From Bacteroidales bacterium (GTDB taxonomy: Bacteria > Bacteroidota > Bacteroidia > Bacteroidales > UBA932): DNA of 64,000 nucleotides. A program made the translations under genes and the position numbers. Under the pieces are notes generated by a model. That model ran no database searches and had not been told where the DNA came from. It saw only the letters and a list, made by a program, of their open reading frames with translations. The DNA lies in assembly GCA_004556005.1 (NCBI GenBank), contig SFJA01000003.1, forward strand, positions 3,019 to 67,018, in the 5' to 3' direction. Shown in pieces: positions 1 to 7,883 of this stretch (position 1 is its first letter; each line of letters begins with the position of its first letter).

Positions 1-911
1 CAGAATCCTGCTATCACGTCCGTCGATATCGCACAGTCGGGCATTATCCGGCGAATCGCGGCAACCCTTTCAAGATAGCCCTCCCGTGTGTAGCGCCTGC
101 GCATCTTCTCCAGTATCCTGTCCGACCCGGACTGCACCGGCAGGTGGATGTGATGACAGATGTTCGGATGCGCTGCCATAGTCTCGAGCACCTTGTCCGA
201 GATGTCCTGAGGGTTCGATGTGGAAAAACGAATTCGCATTTGCGGGCAGGCCTCGGCCACCATCGAGAGCAGGTCGGCAAAATCGAATTCGCCGAAATGG
301 TAGGAGTCAACGTTTTGTCCGAGCAGCGTGACCTCGCGGTAGCCCTTGGACTGGCAGTTGCAGGCTTCGCGTATGATGGTGCCGCAGTCCCTGCTCCTTT
401 CGGCGCCCCTGGTGTACGGGACGACGCAGTAGGAGCAGACGTTGTTGCAGCCCCTCATTATGGAGATGAATGCGGAAACGCCGTTCTTGTCTATGCGGAC
501 AGGTGAGATGTCGCCGTATGTTTCCTCGCGGGACAGCAGCACGTCGATCTGGGGGTGTCCCGGTGCGGCGGCGGCAAGCAGCTGCGGAAGTCCTCTGTAC
601 GCATCCGGGCCCGCTACAAGGTCAACCTTGCCGGACTCGAGGAGCTTGTCCTTCAGTCTCTCTGCCATACATCCGAGTATGCCAATGACGACGTCCGGAT
701 TGCGCCTGCGCTGCAGGTTGAACTGGTCAATGCGGCCCCAGATGCGCTGCTCTGCATTGTCTCTGATGGAACAGGTGTTGGCAAGTATGACGTCCGCCTC
801 GTCCATTGAGGCGCTGCGCTCATAACCGGCTTTCCCCAGTATGGAAAAAACCACTTCGGTGTCAGCTACGTTCATCTGACAGCCGTATGTCTCGATATAA
901 ACTTTCTTCAT
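1..911 (-). CDS. miaB: tRNA-2-methylthio-N6-dimethylallyladenosine synthase MiaB (3' part cut by window edge)
   Basis: Radical-SAM methylthiotransferase that adds the 2-methylthio group to i6A37 of tRNAs. I translated the reverse strand from the ATG at 911. The N-terminal UPF0004 domain carries the three auxiliary-cluster cysteines (C11 in TYGCQMN, C47 in ANTCS, C81 in LGCMAE). The radical-SAM cysteines follow as RGCNNVCSYC (C155, C159, C162). The NTCSIRDNAEQR motif favours MiaB over MtaB or RimO. The frame is open to base 1, so about 303 codons are visible and the rest of the SAM and TRAM domains lie outside. A TATCTTTG -7 element on the same strand (921-928) lies just upstream. The gene diverges from the lipoprotein at 973. 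Confidence 0.95.
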   Translation of the reverse strand, partial: MKKVYIETYGCQMNVADTEVVFSILGKAGYERSASMDEADVILANTCSIRDNAEQRIWGRIDQFNLQRRRNPDVVIGILGCMAERLKDKLLESGKVDLVAGPDAYRGLPQLLAAAAPGHPQIDVLLSREETYGDISPVRIDKNGVSAFISIMRGCNNVCSYCVVPYTRGAERSRDCGTIIREACNCQSKGYREVTLLGQNVDSYHFGEFDFADLLSMVAEACPQMRIRFSTSNPQDISDKVLETMAAHPNICHHIHLPVQSGSDRILEKMRRRYTREGYLERVAAIRRIMPDCAISTDVIAGF

Positions 912-920
912 AATGCAGGG

Positions 921-954
921 CAAAGATAGATAATATTTTCTTCCTATTTCCAAA
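921..954 (-). promoter_or_regulatory. Putative Bacteroidota promoter for miaB
   Basis: Reading the minus strand, TTTG (954-951) is followed after 22 bases by TATCTTTG (928-921), close to the Bacteroidota consensus TTTG-N19-21-TAnnTTTG. The -7 box ends 9 bases before the miaB ATG, so the leader would be very short. The spacing is slightly long. Confidence 0.35.
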
Positions 955-967
955 TTTATTAATTTTG
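937..967 (+). promoter_or_regulatory. Putative Bacteroidota promoter for the 973 lipoprotein operon
   Basis: TTTC (937-940), 19 bases, then TAATTTTG (960-967) resembles the Bacteroidota -33/-7 pair. The -7 box ends five bases before the ATG at 973, implying a leaderless or nearly leaderless message. It overlaps the divergent miaB promoter. Confidence 0.35.
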
Positions 968-972
968 CAGTT

Positions 973-1449
973 ATGAAACTTAATGTAAAAAAGTGCATAC
1001 CCGTACTCCTGGCGCTCTGCATGCTGCTTCTCGGCGGCTGCGCCAAGACCTATAAGGATATAAAGGTAACGTCGTTTGACATCATCTCCATCTCTCCTAA
1101 GGGACTGGATGCCGTGGATGCCGTCGTGGACGTGGGACTGGACAATCCCATTGTCGGATTTGAAGTGTTCAATGCCGTAGCAAGCATAAAGCTTTCGGGC
1201 GAGGAATGTATGTCCATCGTGGCCGACCAGCTTGTGGTCGAAGGACATTCCGAAAAGGTTTACAGGATCCCCCTGCACGGAAGTCTGTCACCTTCCTTCA
1301 ATCCGCTGGAACTTCTCAAGCTTGTCAAGGATATGGATCTCAGCAAGTTCACTATGGATGCAAAGGCCAGGGTGGGACTGCGTGGCGGTCTTGGCAAGGA
1401 TATTGATATAAAGGACATCAAACTGGAAAAATTGCTCAAGAAAGAATGA
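973..1449 (+). CDS. LEA type 2 / WHy-domain-like lipoprotein
   Basis: A 158-residue predicted lipoprotein. A hydrophobic signal (about residues 8-20) ends in LLGGC with the acylated cysteine at 23. The rest resembles LEA14/WHy folds: a single beta-rich domain with a DVGLDNPIVGFEV segment, like the V-x-NPN-like core of that family, followed by a region of repeated hydrophobic strands. Its molecular role is unknown; such proteins are common small envelope lipoproteins in Bacteroidota. The stop overlaps the start of the SPOR protein by 4 bases (ATGA), so the two are probably translated together and lie in one operon with rpoN. Confidence 0.7.
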   Translation: MKLNVKKCIPVLLALCMLLLGGCAKTYKDIKVTSFDIISISPKGLDAVDAVVDVGLDNPIVGFEVFNAVASIKLSGEECMSIVADQLVVEGHSEKVYRIPLHGSLSPSFNPLELLKLVKDMDLSKFTMDAKARVGLRGGLGKDIDIKDIKLEKLLKKE

Positions 1450-2003
1450 GAATGACTGTTCGCAGGACCTTGTTACTGCTGTTTGCCACCTTTCTGTCGG
1501 CTACATCATTTGCACAAACCGTACTCCCGGAAGGATACTCCCGGGCTGATACCGTCGTTGTAATAAGCGTGCCTCAGGTCAATCCTGCGCTTGACGGAGT
1601 CGATATACTCGTAGCTATGCCTCCTTGCGTGGCTGTCAGACAGTCTTCCGCCATACGCAGTGCGCTCGACAGGCAGGTGGAGTCCAACCGGTCCCGTATG
1701 TTCAACGGATTCAGGGTCAGGGTTTTCCACGATAATTCACAGTCTGCGCGAGAGCGGTCATCCCAGATAGAGACAGCTTTCATGCGGGCATATCCGCTGC
1801 TCGCGGTCGAACGCAGTTATTCCAACCAATTCTTCAACGTGACGGTCGGGGCTTTCCGTACCCGTTCAGAGGCGGAGAAACTCCTCCGCATCCTCGCATC
1901 CCAATTCCCTCAGGCAAGCATCGTAAAGGAAAAATTCAAATATCCTATGCTGGACTCTTATGGCGTATATCCCGAGGGAGGGGAACTAGACCTTACCCTA
2001 TAA
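1446..2003 (+). CDS. SPOR-domain exported protein
   Basis: A 185-residue protein with an N-terminal signal peptide (about residues 1-24, ending in SFAQ) and a C-terminal SPOR-like domain from about residue 95 (FRVRVFHDNSQSARERS, then FNVTVGAFRTRSEAEKLLR). The strand-helix-strand pattern with VGAF and the RSEAE helix is typical of the SPOR fold, which binds glycan strands stripped of peptides. It is probably a periplasmic peptidoglycan-binding protein. The start at 1446 overlaps the upstream stop; an alternative ATG lies two codons downstream. rpoN follows after 12 bases. Confidence 0.75.
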   Translation: MRMTVRRTLLLLFATFLSATSFAQTVLPEGYSRADTVVVISVPQVNPALDGVDILVAMPPCVAVRQSSAIRSALDRQVESNRSRMFNGFRVRVFHDNSQSARERSSQIETAFMRAYPLLAVERSYSNQFFNVTVGAFRTRSEAEKLLRILASQFPQASIVKEKFKYPMLDSYGVYPEGGELDLTL

Positions 2004-2015
2004 CATTGCGACCGT

Positions 2016-3425
2016 ATGAGACAGGACCTTGAACTCAAGCAGCAACAGAAACTTTCTCCCCTGCAGATCCAGACCATCAAGCTGATTGAACTCCCAATCC
2101 AGGAGCTCGAGCAGAGGGTCCGTGCCGAGATTGAGGAGAACCCAGTGCTTGACGACGGTCCGGATCCCGACAGGGAACGCGATGAGGACAATCCCGGAGA
2201 TATTTCGATAGACCAGCTTGCCGAGGACGAATACATTCCCAGCTACAAGCTCAAAGTCAACAACTGGGGCAAGGATGCCCGTCCCGAATACAATACTTTT
2301 TCCGTTCGCCAGAGTTTTACCCAGAGCCTGCTGAAGCAGCTCGGATTCCGTCACCTCAGCGAGCAGGAACAGAAAATCGCCGCATTCATTATCGGTATGC
2401 TTGACGAGGACGGCTATCTCAGGCGAGATTCCTTGACCCTTGTCGATGACCTTGCATTCCACGCCAACATTACTACCGACATCGACGAGGTCGAGAGGAT
2501 GATAGCCATCATCCAGGACTTCGAGCCGGCAGGCGTGGGTGCCAGGGACCTGCGTGAGTGCCTGCTGATCCAGCTCCGGGGGATGAGTCGTTCCGAGGCG
2601 GTGGACAATGCCATAACGATACTGCAGGATTATTATAAAGAATTCTCCAGCAAGCATTTCCAGAAGATTCAGCAGAAGATGCAGATTAGCGATGTGCAGC
2701 TCAAGGATGCAATCAAGCGTATCTCCCGTCTCAATCCGAAACCGGGTGGACAGATCGACGACTCGTACAGCGATGAGGCGCAGCAGATTGTTCCTGACTT
2801 TATCCTGACGGAAAATGACGGGGAGATCGGTTTCCGTATGCCGCGCTTTTCAGTGCCTGAAATAAGGGTGAGCAGCCGCTATTCTGAGATGCTGAACAAC
2901 TCGAAGGGGGCTTCGGGAAAGGCCCAGAAGGAGACTCTGGCATTTGTCAAGCAGAAGATAGACTCCGCAAAATGGTTTGTGGAAGCGCTCAAGCAGCGTA
3001 AAAATACGCTTGAAAAGACTATGCAGGCCATACTGGAGTATCAGCATGACTATTTTCTGGATGGGGACGAGTCGAGCCTTAAACCTATGGTGCTCAAGGA
3101 TATAGCTGATAAGACCGGCTTTGACATTTCTACAATCTCGAGGGTCGTCAACAGCAAATACATAGAGACTCATTTCGGTATCTTTCCTCTAAAGTATTTC
3201 TTCTCCGAGGGAATGGAAAACAAGAACGGAGAGGAGGTTTCCACGCGCGAACTGAAGAAGGTGCTTCAGGAAGTTGTCGATGCCGAAGACAAGAAAAAGC
3301 CGCTCACCGATGAGCAGCTTGTCGAAGAGTTGTCGAATAGAGGATACAAGGTCGCGCGGAGGACGATAGCAAAATACCGTGATCAGTTGGGAATCCCTCT
3401 GGCAAGGATGCGTCGTCAGGTCTGA
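2016..3425 (+). CDS. rpoN: RNA polymerase sigma-54 factor
   Basis: Sigma-54 (469 residues) directs RNA polymerase to -24/-12 promoters and needs an enhancer-binding ATPase. The N-terminal glutamine-rich region I (LKQQQKLSPLQIQTIKLIEL) is followed by an acidic linker (DDGPDPDRERDEDNPGD), the core-binding domain, a helix-turn-helix region (DIADKTGFDISTISRVVNSK) and the C-terminal RpoN box (ARRTIAKYR). Length and architecture are normal. It lies 12 bases after the SPOR gene and is probably cotranscribed. No enhancer-binding protein is in the window, so its regulon cannot be read from context. Confidence 0.97.
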   Translation: MRQDLELKQQQKLSPLQIQTIKLIELPIQELEQRVRAEIEENPVLDDGPDPDRERDEDNPGDISIDQLAEDEYIPSYKLKVNNWGKDARPEYNTFSVRQSFTQSLLKQLGFRHLSEQEQKIAAFIIGMLDEDGYLRRDSLTLVDDLAFHANITTDIDEVERMIAIIQDFEPAGVGARDLRECLLIQLRGMSRSEAVDNAITILQDYYKEFSSKHFQKIQQKMQISDVQLKDAIKRISRLNPKPGGQIDDSYSDEAQQIVPDFILTENDGEIGFRMPRFSVPEIRVSSRYSEMLNNSKGASGKAQKETLAFVKQKIDSAKWFVEALKQRKNTLEKTMQAILEYQHDYFLDGDESSLKPMVLKDIADKTGFDISTISRVVNSKYIETHFGIFPLKYFFSEGMENKNGEEVSTRELKKVLQEVVDAEDKKKPLTDEQLVEELSNRGYKVARRTIAKYRDQLGIPLARMRRQV

Positions 3426-3456
3426 GGCAGCCGGGAATCAAGGAACAGCCGCCGTG

Positions 3457-3541
3457 CGATTATGCCTTGCTTCCGCCGCGACCGGGCCTTGCTTTAGCGC
3501 TCCTATGCCTCGCTGCACCGCGATTAAGCCTTGCTGCAGCG
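3457..3541. repeat. Four-copy degenerate 21-bp tandem repeat at the 3' end of fur
   Basis: Four consecutive units (3457-3478, 3479-3499, 3500-3520, 3521-3541) share a CGATTA-GCCTTGCT-core on the plus strand. Three units are exactly 21 bp; the leftmost is 22 bp. The unit nearest fur contains the last codons and stop of fur, and the others continue the same phase beyond the stop. The period of seven codons suggests duplication of the 3' end of the gene, followed by divergence. Confidence 0.6.
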
Positions 3542-3967
3542 TGACTTGCGCGTCGGGTGGCAGACTATATGGATTTCTATCGAGTCAACCTTGTAGCCGG
3601 TAAATTTCTTCTTGCCCAATTCTTTGGTGACATATTCCATCAGACTCTTGTCCTCGATGTCAAGATAATTGTTGCTGGTCTTGTCGTAGAGGTGAATGTG
3701 AGGTTTGACTGTCACGTCAAAATACATCTTGTTGTTGGCGCTCATCCTCTGGGCATAAATCCCCAGTCCTGACATCTGTGTCAGGATGTTGTAAACTGAA
3801 GAAACGGTAATCTTAACCGGACTGTTTTGCGCGATGTGCTGTCCTACCTGGTCTGCACTCGCGTGCCCGAGACTGATCATAGCCTCGTGTACGGCAACCC
3901 TCTGGGGTGTCGCCTTGAGCCCCTTGTCCTTGAGGATCTTTTTGAATGCATCAATAGAGTCTGTCAT
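3524..3967 (-). CDS. Fur-family transcriptional regulator, atypical metal sites
   Basis: A 147-residue Fur/PerR superfamily repressor. The start at 3967 gives the family's usual N-terminus (DAFKKILKDKGLKATPQR), then the winged helix with ASADQVGQHI and ITVSSVYNILTQM. The dimerisation domain is unusual. Where family members carry a CxxC pair for structural zinc there is YDKTSNNY, and the usual H-rich motif is reduced to KPHIHLYD. Only two scattered cysteines occur near the C-terminus. The gene diverges from trxB, which would suit a redox- or metal-linked role (inference). Upstream in-frame codons extend the frame to 4351, but they would cover the trxB promoter and 5' coding region and are not credible. 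Confidence 0.85.
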   Translation of the reverse strand: MTDSIDAFKKILKDKGLKATPQRVAVHEAMISLGHASADQVGQHIAQNSPVKITVSSVYNILTQMSGLGIYAQRMSANNKMYFDVTVKPHIHLYDKTSNNYLDIEDKSLMEYVTKELGKKKFTGYKVDSIEIHIVCHPTRKSRCSKA

Positions 3968-3995
3968 CTTTTGCTCCAAGTTTGGAACACTAATA

Positions 3996-4026
3996 TATGA
4001 CCTTTTTTTGGAAATTGCTATATTTG
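3996..4026 (+). promoter_or_regulatory. Putative promoter for trxB-bamD-rpoZ-recN
   Basis: TATG (3996-3999), 19 bases, then TATATTTG (4019-4026), a good -7 and a 3-of-4 -33 match to the Bacteroidota consensus. It lies 20 bases before the trxB ATG, in the fur-trxB divergent region where an autoregulating Fur protein could act. Confidence 0.4.
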
Positions 4027-4045
4027 TACTCTTTAGTTGACAATT

Positions 4046-4972
4046 ATGGAAATAGAAAAGGTAAAATGTCTTATCATAGGCGGTGGCCCTGCAGGCTATA
4101 CTGCCGCCATTTATGCTTCCAGGGCATCTCTTGAGCCTGTTTTGTACGAAGGACGAGTGCCGGGAGGCCAGCTTACGACGACAACCGTAATAGAGAATTT
4201 CCCCGGATTTGCCGAAGGAATCGATGCCAACGAACTGATGTCCCGTATGCGCGGGCAGGCGGTACGGTTGGGAGCCGATGTCCGCAGGGGAGAGGTGAGC
4301 GCTGTGGATTTTTCTTCCAGACCGCTGCGGGTGACGGTTGACGAGAGTCATCAGATTGAATCTGAGGCAGTTATTATCGCCACCGGTGCTACGGCGCGAT
4401 ATCTCGGGCTGCCTTCTGAGCAGAGGTTCATGGGTATGGGCGTATCTGCCTGCGCGACCTGTGACGGATTCTTTTATCGCCGCAAGGTGGTGGCCGTCGT
4501 GGGTGGCGGGGATACTGCCTGTGAGGAGGCCAGCTATCTTGCAGGTCTGTGTTCAAAAGTGTATATGATAGTCAGGCGCGACGTGCTCAGGGCTTCCGAA
4601 GCGATGCAGCAGCGTGTCCTGAATGCACCTAACATTGAGATTCTGTGGAATTGCAATACATCCGAAGTTCTCGGTGACGAGTCCGGAGTGACGGGCGTGC
4701 GTCTGCTTCGCAAGGATGGCGAGGTTTTTGATATTGAGATTGCCGGCCTATTCATAGCAATAGGCCATCATCCTCAGTCCGAGCTTTTCTCCGCCTATGT
4801 GGAGACGGACGCCAATGGATATATCAAGACGGACGGAGTCTCTTCCAGAACAAACGTGGAGGGCGTTTTTGCGGCCGGCGACGTTCAGGACCCGCACTAC
4901 CGTCAGGCCGTAAATGCTGCCGCATCGGGTTGCAGGGCGGCCCTTGATGCAGAAAAATATTTAAAGAATTAA
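4046..4972 (+). CDS. trxB: Thioredoxin-disulfide reductase
   Basis: An FAD/NADPH flavoenzyme (about 308 residues) that reduces thioredoxin. It has the FAD-binding GGGPAG near residue 12, the redox-active CATC near residue 136 followed by DGFF, the NADPH site GGGDTACEEA, and the C-terminal FAD motif GVFAAGDVQD. I chose the ATG at 4046; a TTG nine bases upstream is in frame, but the ATG gives the usual N-terminus. It is divergent from the Fur-family gene and is the first gene of a run with bamD (13 bases), rpoZ and recN. Confidence 0.96.
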   Translation: MEIEKVKCLIIGGGPAGYTAAIYASRASLEPVLYEGRVPGGQLTTTTVIENFPGFAEGIDANELMSRMRGQAVRLGADVRRGEVSAVDFSSRPLRVTVDESHQIESEAVIIATGATARYLGLPSEQRFMGMGVSACATCDGFFYRRKVVAVVGGGDTACEEASYLAGLCSKVYMIVRRDVLRASEAMQQRVLNAPNIEILWNCNTSEVLGDESGVTGVRLLRKDGEVFDIEIAGLFIAIGHHPQSELFSAYVETDANGYIKTDGVSSRTNVEGVFAAGDVQDPHYRQAVNAAASGCRAALDAEKYLKN

Positions 4973-4985
4973 TAATAAAAGGTTT

Positions 4986-5780
4986 ATGAAACATTCAGCG
5001 GGCATTATAGTTCTTTGTTTGCTTGCCGCCATAGCTCTTCCGGCTTGCAAGACCCAGTACGAGGCCATCCTGTCCGGCAACGATATGGATCTCAAGTACA
5101 AGACTGCGATGGAGTATTTCAATGCGGGCAAATATGGCAAGTCGGCCCAGCTTTTCGAGTCTATGACAATGCTCACGACAGGCACCGAAAGGGATGACTC
5201 CGTGCAGTATTACTGGGGGCTCAGCAATTATCTCAACAAGGACTACTATACCGCAGAAGCCAATTTCGAAAGTTTTATCAGCAAGTTTCCTCGTTCGATT
5301 TTCACTGAACCGGCGATGTTTTATCGCTTGGATTGTATGTACAGGCAGACCTTGCGCTACGAACTTGACCAGAGACCGACTTATTCCGCAATGGCCGCGA
5401 TGGGCGAGTATCTTGCGCAGTTCCCGGAAGGAGAGCATTCCGACCTGTGCCGCAGTATGCTGGAGTCGCTCGGTAACCGCCTGGACCGCAAGGCGTATGA
5501 AAACGCTAAACTTTACTATAAGATGGAGGACTACAAGGCCGCCAGGGTTGCGTTCAAGAACGTGCTGAAGGAAGATGCTGACAATATTTACAGGGAGGAC
5601 ATACTTTACTATTCCGCAATGTCGAGCTACAAGTTTGCTGAACTCAGCGTGCAGAGCAAGCAGAAGGAGAGGTTCCTCGTATTTCAGGACGACTACCTGA
5701 ACTTCATCGGGGAGTATCCCGACTCGAAATACCGCAAGGAGCTTGATTCCCTGTATAAAAAGGTGAAAGGAAAAAATTGA
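4986..5780 (+). CDS. bamD: Outer membrane assembly lipoprotein BamD
   Basis: The essential lipoprotein partner of BamA in outer membrane protein insertion. The signal ends in LPAC with the lipidated cysteine at 21. TPR-like repeats follow (TAMEYFNAGKYGKSAQLFES, YYTAEANFESFISKFPRS, AKLYYKMEDYKAARVAFKNVL), typical of the five-TPR BamD scaffold; at 264 residues the length is normal. BamA is encoded at 13311 in this window, and the omega subunit gene follows 33 bases later, a common Bacteroidota arrangement. Confidence 0.93.
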   Translation: MKHSAGIIVLCLLAAIALPACKTQYEAILSGNDMDLKYKTAMEYFNAGKYGKSAQLFESMTMLTTGTERDDSVQYYWGLSNYLNKDYYTAEANFESFISKFPRSIFTEPAMFYRLDCMYRQTLRYELDQRPTYSAMAAMGEYLAQFPEGEHSDLCRSMLESLGNRLDRKAYENAKLYYKMEDYKAARVAFKNVLKEDADNIYREDILYYSAMSSYKFAELSVQSKQKERFLVFQDDYLNFIGEYPDSKYRKELDSLYKKVKGKN

Positions 5781-5813
5781 AACTTTTGACAGACGGGCTG
5801 TCGTATTATAAGT

Positions 5814-6137
5814 ATGGACACAAAAAAGATACCTAACAACACGGTGACAAGGGACACCAAGTTCCTCGCCGAGCCTACGGGCAACATTTACGAAACGGTG
5901 GTAATCCTCTCCAAGAGGGCCAACCAGATAGCGGTAGCTGAAAAGAAGGAGCTTTCCAAGAAACTCGAGGAGTTTCGCGGCGAACGCGATACTATGGACG
6001 AAGTCTTTGAAAACAAGGACCAGATCGAGCTTTCAAAGATCTATGAACGTATGCCTAAGCCGGACCTGGTAGCCATCTCCGAGTTCGAATCGGGCGAACT
6101 TTACTACCGTACGGCAGAGCAGGAGGGCGAGAAGTAG
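5814..6137 (+). CDS. rpoZ: DNA-directed RNA polymerase omega subunit, Bacteroidota type
   Basis: A 107-residue protein of the Bacteroidota RpoZ/omega-like family. The segment NIYETVVILSKRANQIAVAEKKELSKKLEEF matches the omega core: helix 1 with the R-A-N-Q-I motif that packs on the beta-prime C-terminus. A variable acidic tail follows. Position between bamD and recN supports the assignment, since bamD-omega linkage is usual in this phylum. The coaBC gene often found next to it in Bacteroides is absent here. Confidence 0.85.
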   Translation: MDTKKIPNNTVTRDTKFLAEPTGNIYETVVILSKRANQIAVAEKKELSKKLEEFRGERDTMDEVFENKDQIELSKIYERMPKPDLVAISEFESGELYYRTAEQEGEK

Positions 6138-6153
6138 TTTTCCGTCACTCGCT

Positions 6154-7851
6154 ATGCTCACGCATCTGCACATAAGGAATTTCATTCTTATAGACTCTCT
6201 GGATGTAGAATTTCCGGAGGGTCTGATTATTATTACCGGACAGACCGGAGCGGGAAAGTCAATCCTTCTTGGAGCTCTCGCCCTCGCTTCCGGTGCAAAA
6301 GCAGATGCGTCAATGATTTCCGAAGGAGCTGACAGCTGCGTGGTAGAAGCGAGTTTCCGCACCTCGGACCCTTCTGTCCGTTCGCTGCTTGAAGAGCAGG
6401 ACCTTGACTGGTGCGAGGGTGAACTCATAATTCGCCGCCAGCTGTCATCTTCCGGCAGGTCTCGCGCTTTTGTCAACGACTGCCCCGTGACCGTGCAGGT
6501 GCTCCAGGCATTGTCTTCGCGCCTTATCGACGTGCATTCCCAGCATTGCAGCCTCCTGCTCTCCGACCGGAACTTCCAGCTTTCGGTTCTGGACCAATTC
6601 TGCCGCAACGCCGACCCTCTCTCCCGCTGCAAATTTTTGTGGCAGAGCCTTAAGTCCGCCGATGCCGAGATAGAAGAACTCTCGTCCCGCAAAGCATCGC
6701 TGGAAGCCGAAAGCGAATACAACCGCTCCCAGTGGGAGCAGCTCAATGCCGCTGGCCTGAAGGATGGCGAACTCGAAATGCTCGAGGATGAGCAGAAAAA
6801 GCTTGCAAACGCAGAGTTAATAAAAAATTCTTTCACCGCCGCTCTATCCGGACTCGGGGCCTTGCAGGACCTTCCGGCTGGCGGGGACGTCCGCAGTGTG
6901 TCTGACTGCCTGCGCGACTGCCGCCGTGAGCTTGAGCACGCAAGTCGCTTCGTGCCTGCCTGCGAAGAGCTTTCCTCGCGCCTCGACTCCGTGAGAATCG
7001 AACTCGATGACATCAGTTCCGAGATACAGTCTCTCAATGACTCAATAGTGGTATCGGAGGAGAGATTGCAAACTGTCGAGGAACGTATGTCTTTGATTTA
7101 TACTCTGATGCGCAAACATTCGTGCAGTTCTGTGGCTGAACTCATTTCGCTGCGAGATTCGTATTCGGATAAGCTTGCGGACAGCGATACGCTTGAAGAA
7201 CGGATTGAAGCTTTGCGAAAGGAAAGGGATAGTTTTTATTCTCAGTATATTTCAGTATGTGAGGAACTTACAGCTGCGCGTCGCGAATCGGCACGTCGAA
7301 TGGCCGCTCAAATCAGCGAGTCGCTGAGTTTCCTTGAACTTGACCGTGCTGTTTTTCAAGTCAGGGTTGCTCCGGGACCCGATTCGGCTGCGGGAAGGGA
7401 TGTGATAGACTTTCTCTTTTCTTCCAACGGAACTGCCCCTCAGGAGGTACAGAAATGCGCCTCGGGCGGTGAAATGTCCAGGATAATGCTCTGTATCAAG
7501 GCAATGATGGCAGAATTTGCCTCGATGCCTACGCTCATATTCGATGAAATTGATACAGGAGTATCCGGCAGCGTTGCCGACAAGATGGGTCAGATGATAT
7601 GCAATATGGGCCGCAATATGCAGGTGTTCGCCATTACCCACCTGCCTCAGGTGGCTGCAAAGGGACGCGCTCATTATCTTGTCAGCAAGTCGGCAAGGTC
7701 TGACGGCCGCAACGTATCAAGCATCAGCGAACTAGACAACGATGCCAGAGTTGCGGAGATAGCGCGTATGCTTAGCGGATCTGTCGTAACGGATGCCGCA
7801 ATCGCAAATGCCAGGGCTCTCCTTTCGGAAAGCGTCAAGGCCGGTAATTGA
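6154..7851 (+). CDS. recN: DNA repair protein RecN
   Basis: An SMC-like ATPase (565 residues) of double-strand break repair. Walker A is GQTGAGKS near residue 29, after the typical MLTHLHIRNFILIDS start. A long coiled-coil region (about residues 150-370) follows. The ABC signature lies in ASGGEMSRIMLCIK, Walker B in LIFDEIDTGVSG, and the H-loop in AITHLPQVAA. It is the last gene of the trxB-bamD-rpoZ-recN run and converges with the gene at 7884, leaving only 32 bases between them. Confidence 0.96.
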   Translation: MLTHLHIRNFILIDSLDVEFPEGLIIITGQTGAGKSILLGALALASGAKADASMISEGADSCVVEASFRTSDPSVRSLLEEQDLDWCEGELIIRRQLSSSGRSRAFVNDCPVTVQVLQALSSRLIDVHSQHCSLLLSDRNFQLSVLDQFCRNADPLSRCKFLWQSLKSADAEIEELSSRKASLEAESEYNRSQWEQLNAAGLKDGELEMLEDEQKKLANAELIKNSFTAALSGLGALQDLPAGGDVRSVSDCLRDCRRELEHASRFVPACEELSSRLDSVRIELDDISSEIQSLNDSIVVSEERLQTVEERMSLIYTLMRKHSCSSVAELISLRDSYSDKLADSDTLEERIEALRKERDSFYSQYISVCEELTAARRESARRMAAQISESLSFLELDRAVFQVRVAPGPDSAAGRDVIDFLFSSNGTAPQEVQKCASGGEMSRIMLCIKAMMAEFASMPTLIFDEIDTGVSGSVADKMGQMICNMGRNMQVFAITHLPQVAAKGRAHYLVSKSARSDGRNVSSISELDNDARVAEIARMLSGSVVTDAAIANARALLSESVKAGN

Positions 7852-7883
7852 AAAGGTGCCGGCTCCGGGTCTTCACGGAACTG

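Noticed and set aside
3968..4351. A longer Fur-family protein starting at 4351.
   Set aside because: The extra N-terminal part is antisense to trxB and its promoter and does not resemble Fur; the ATG at 3967 gives the normal family start.
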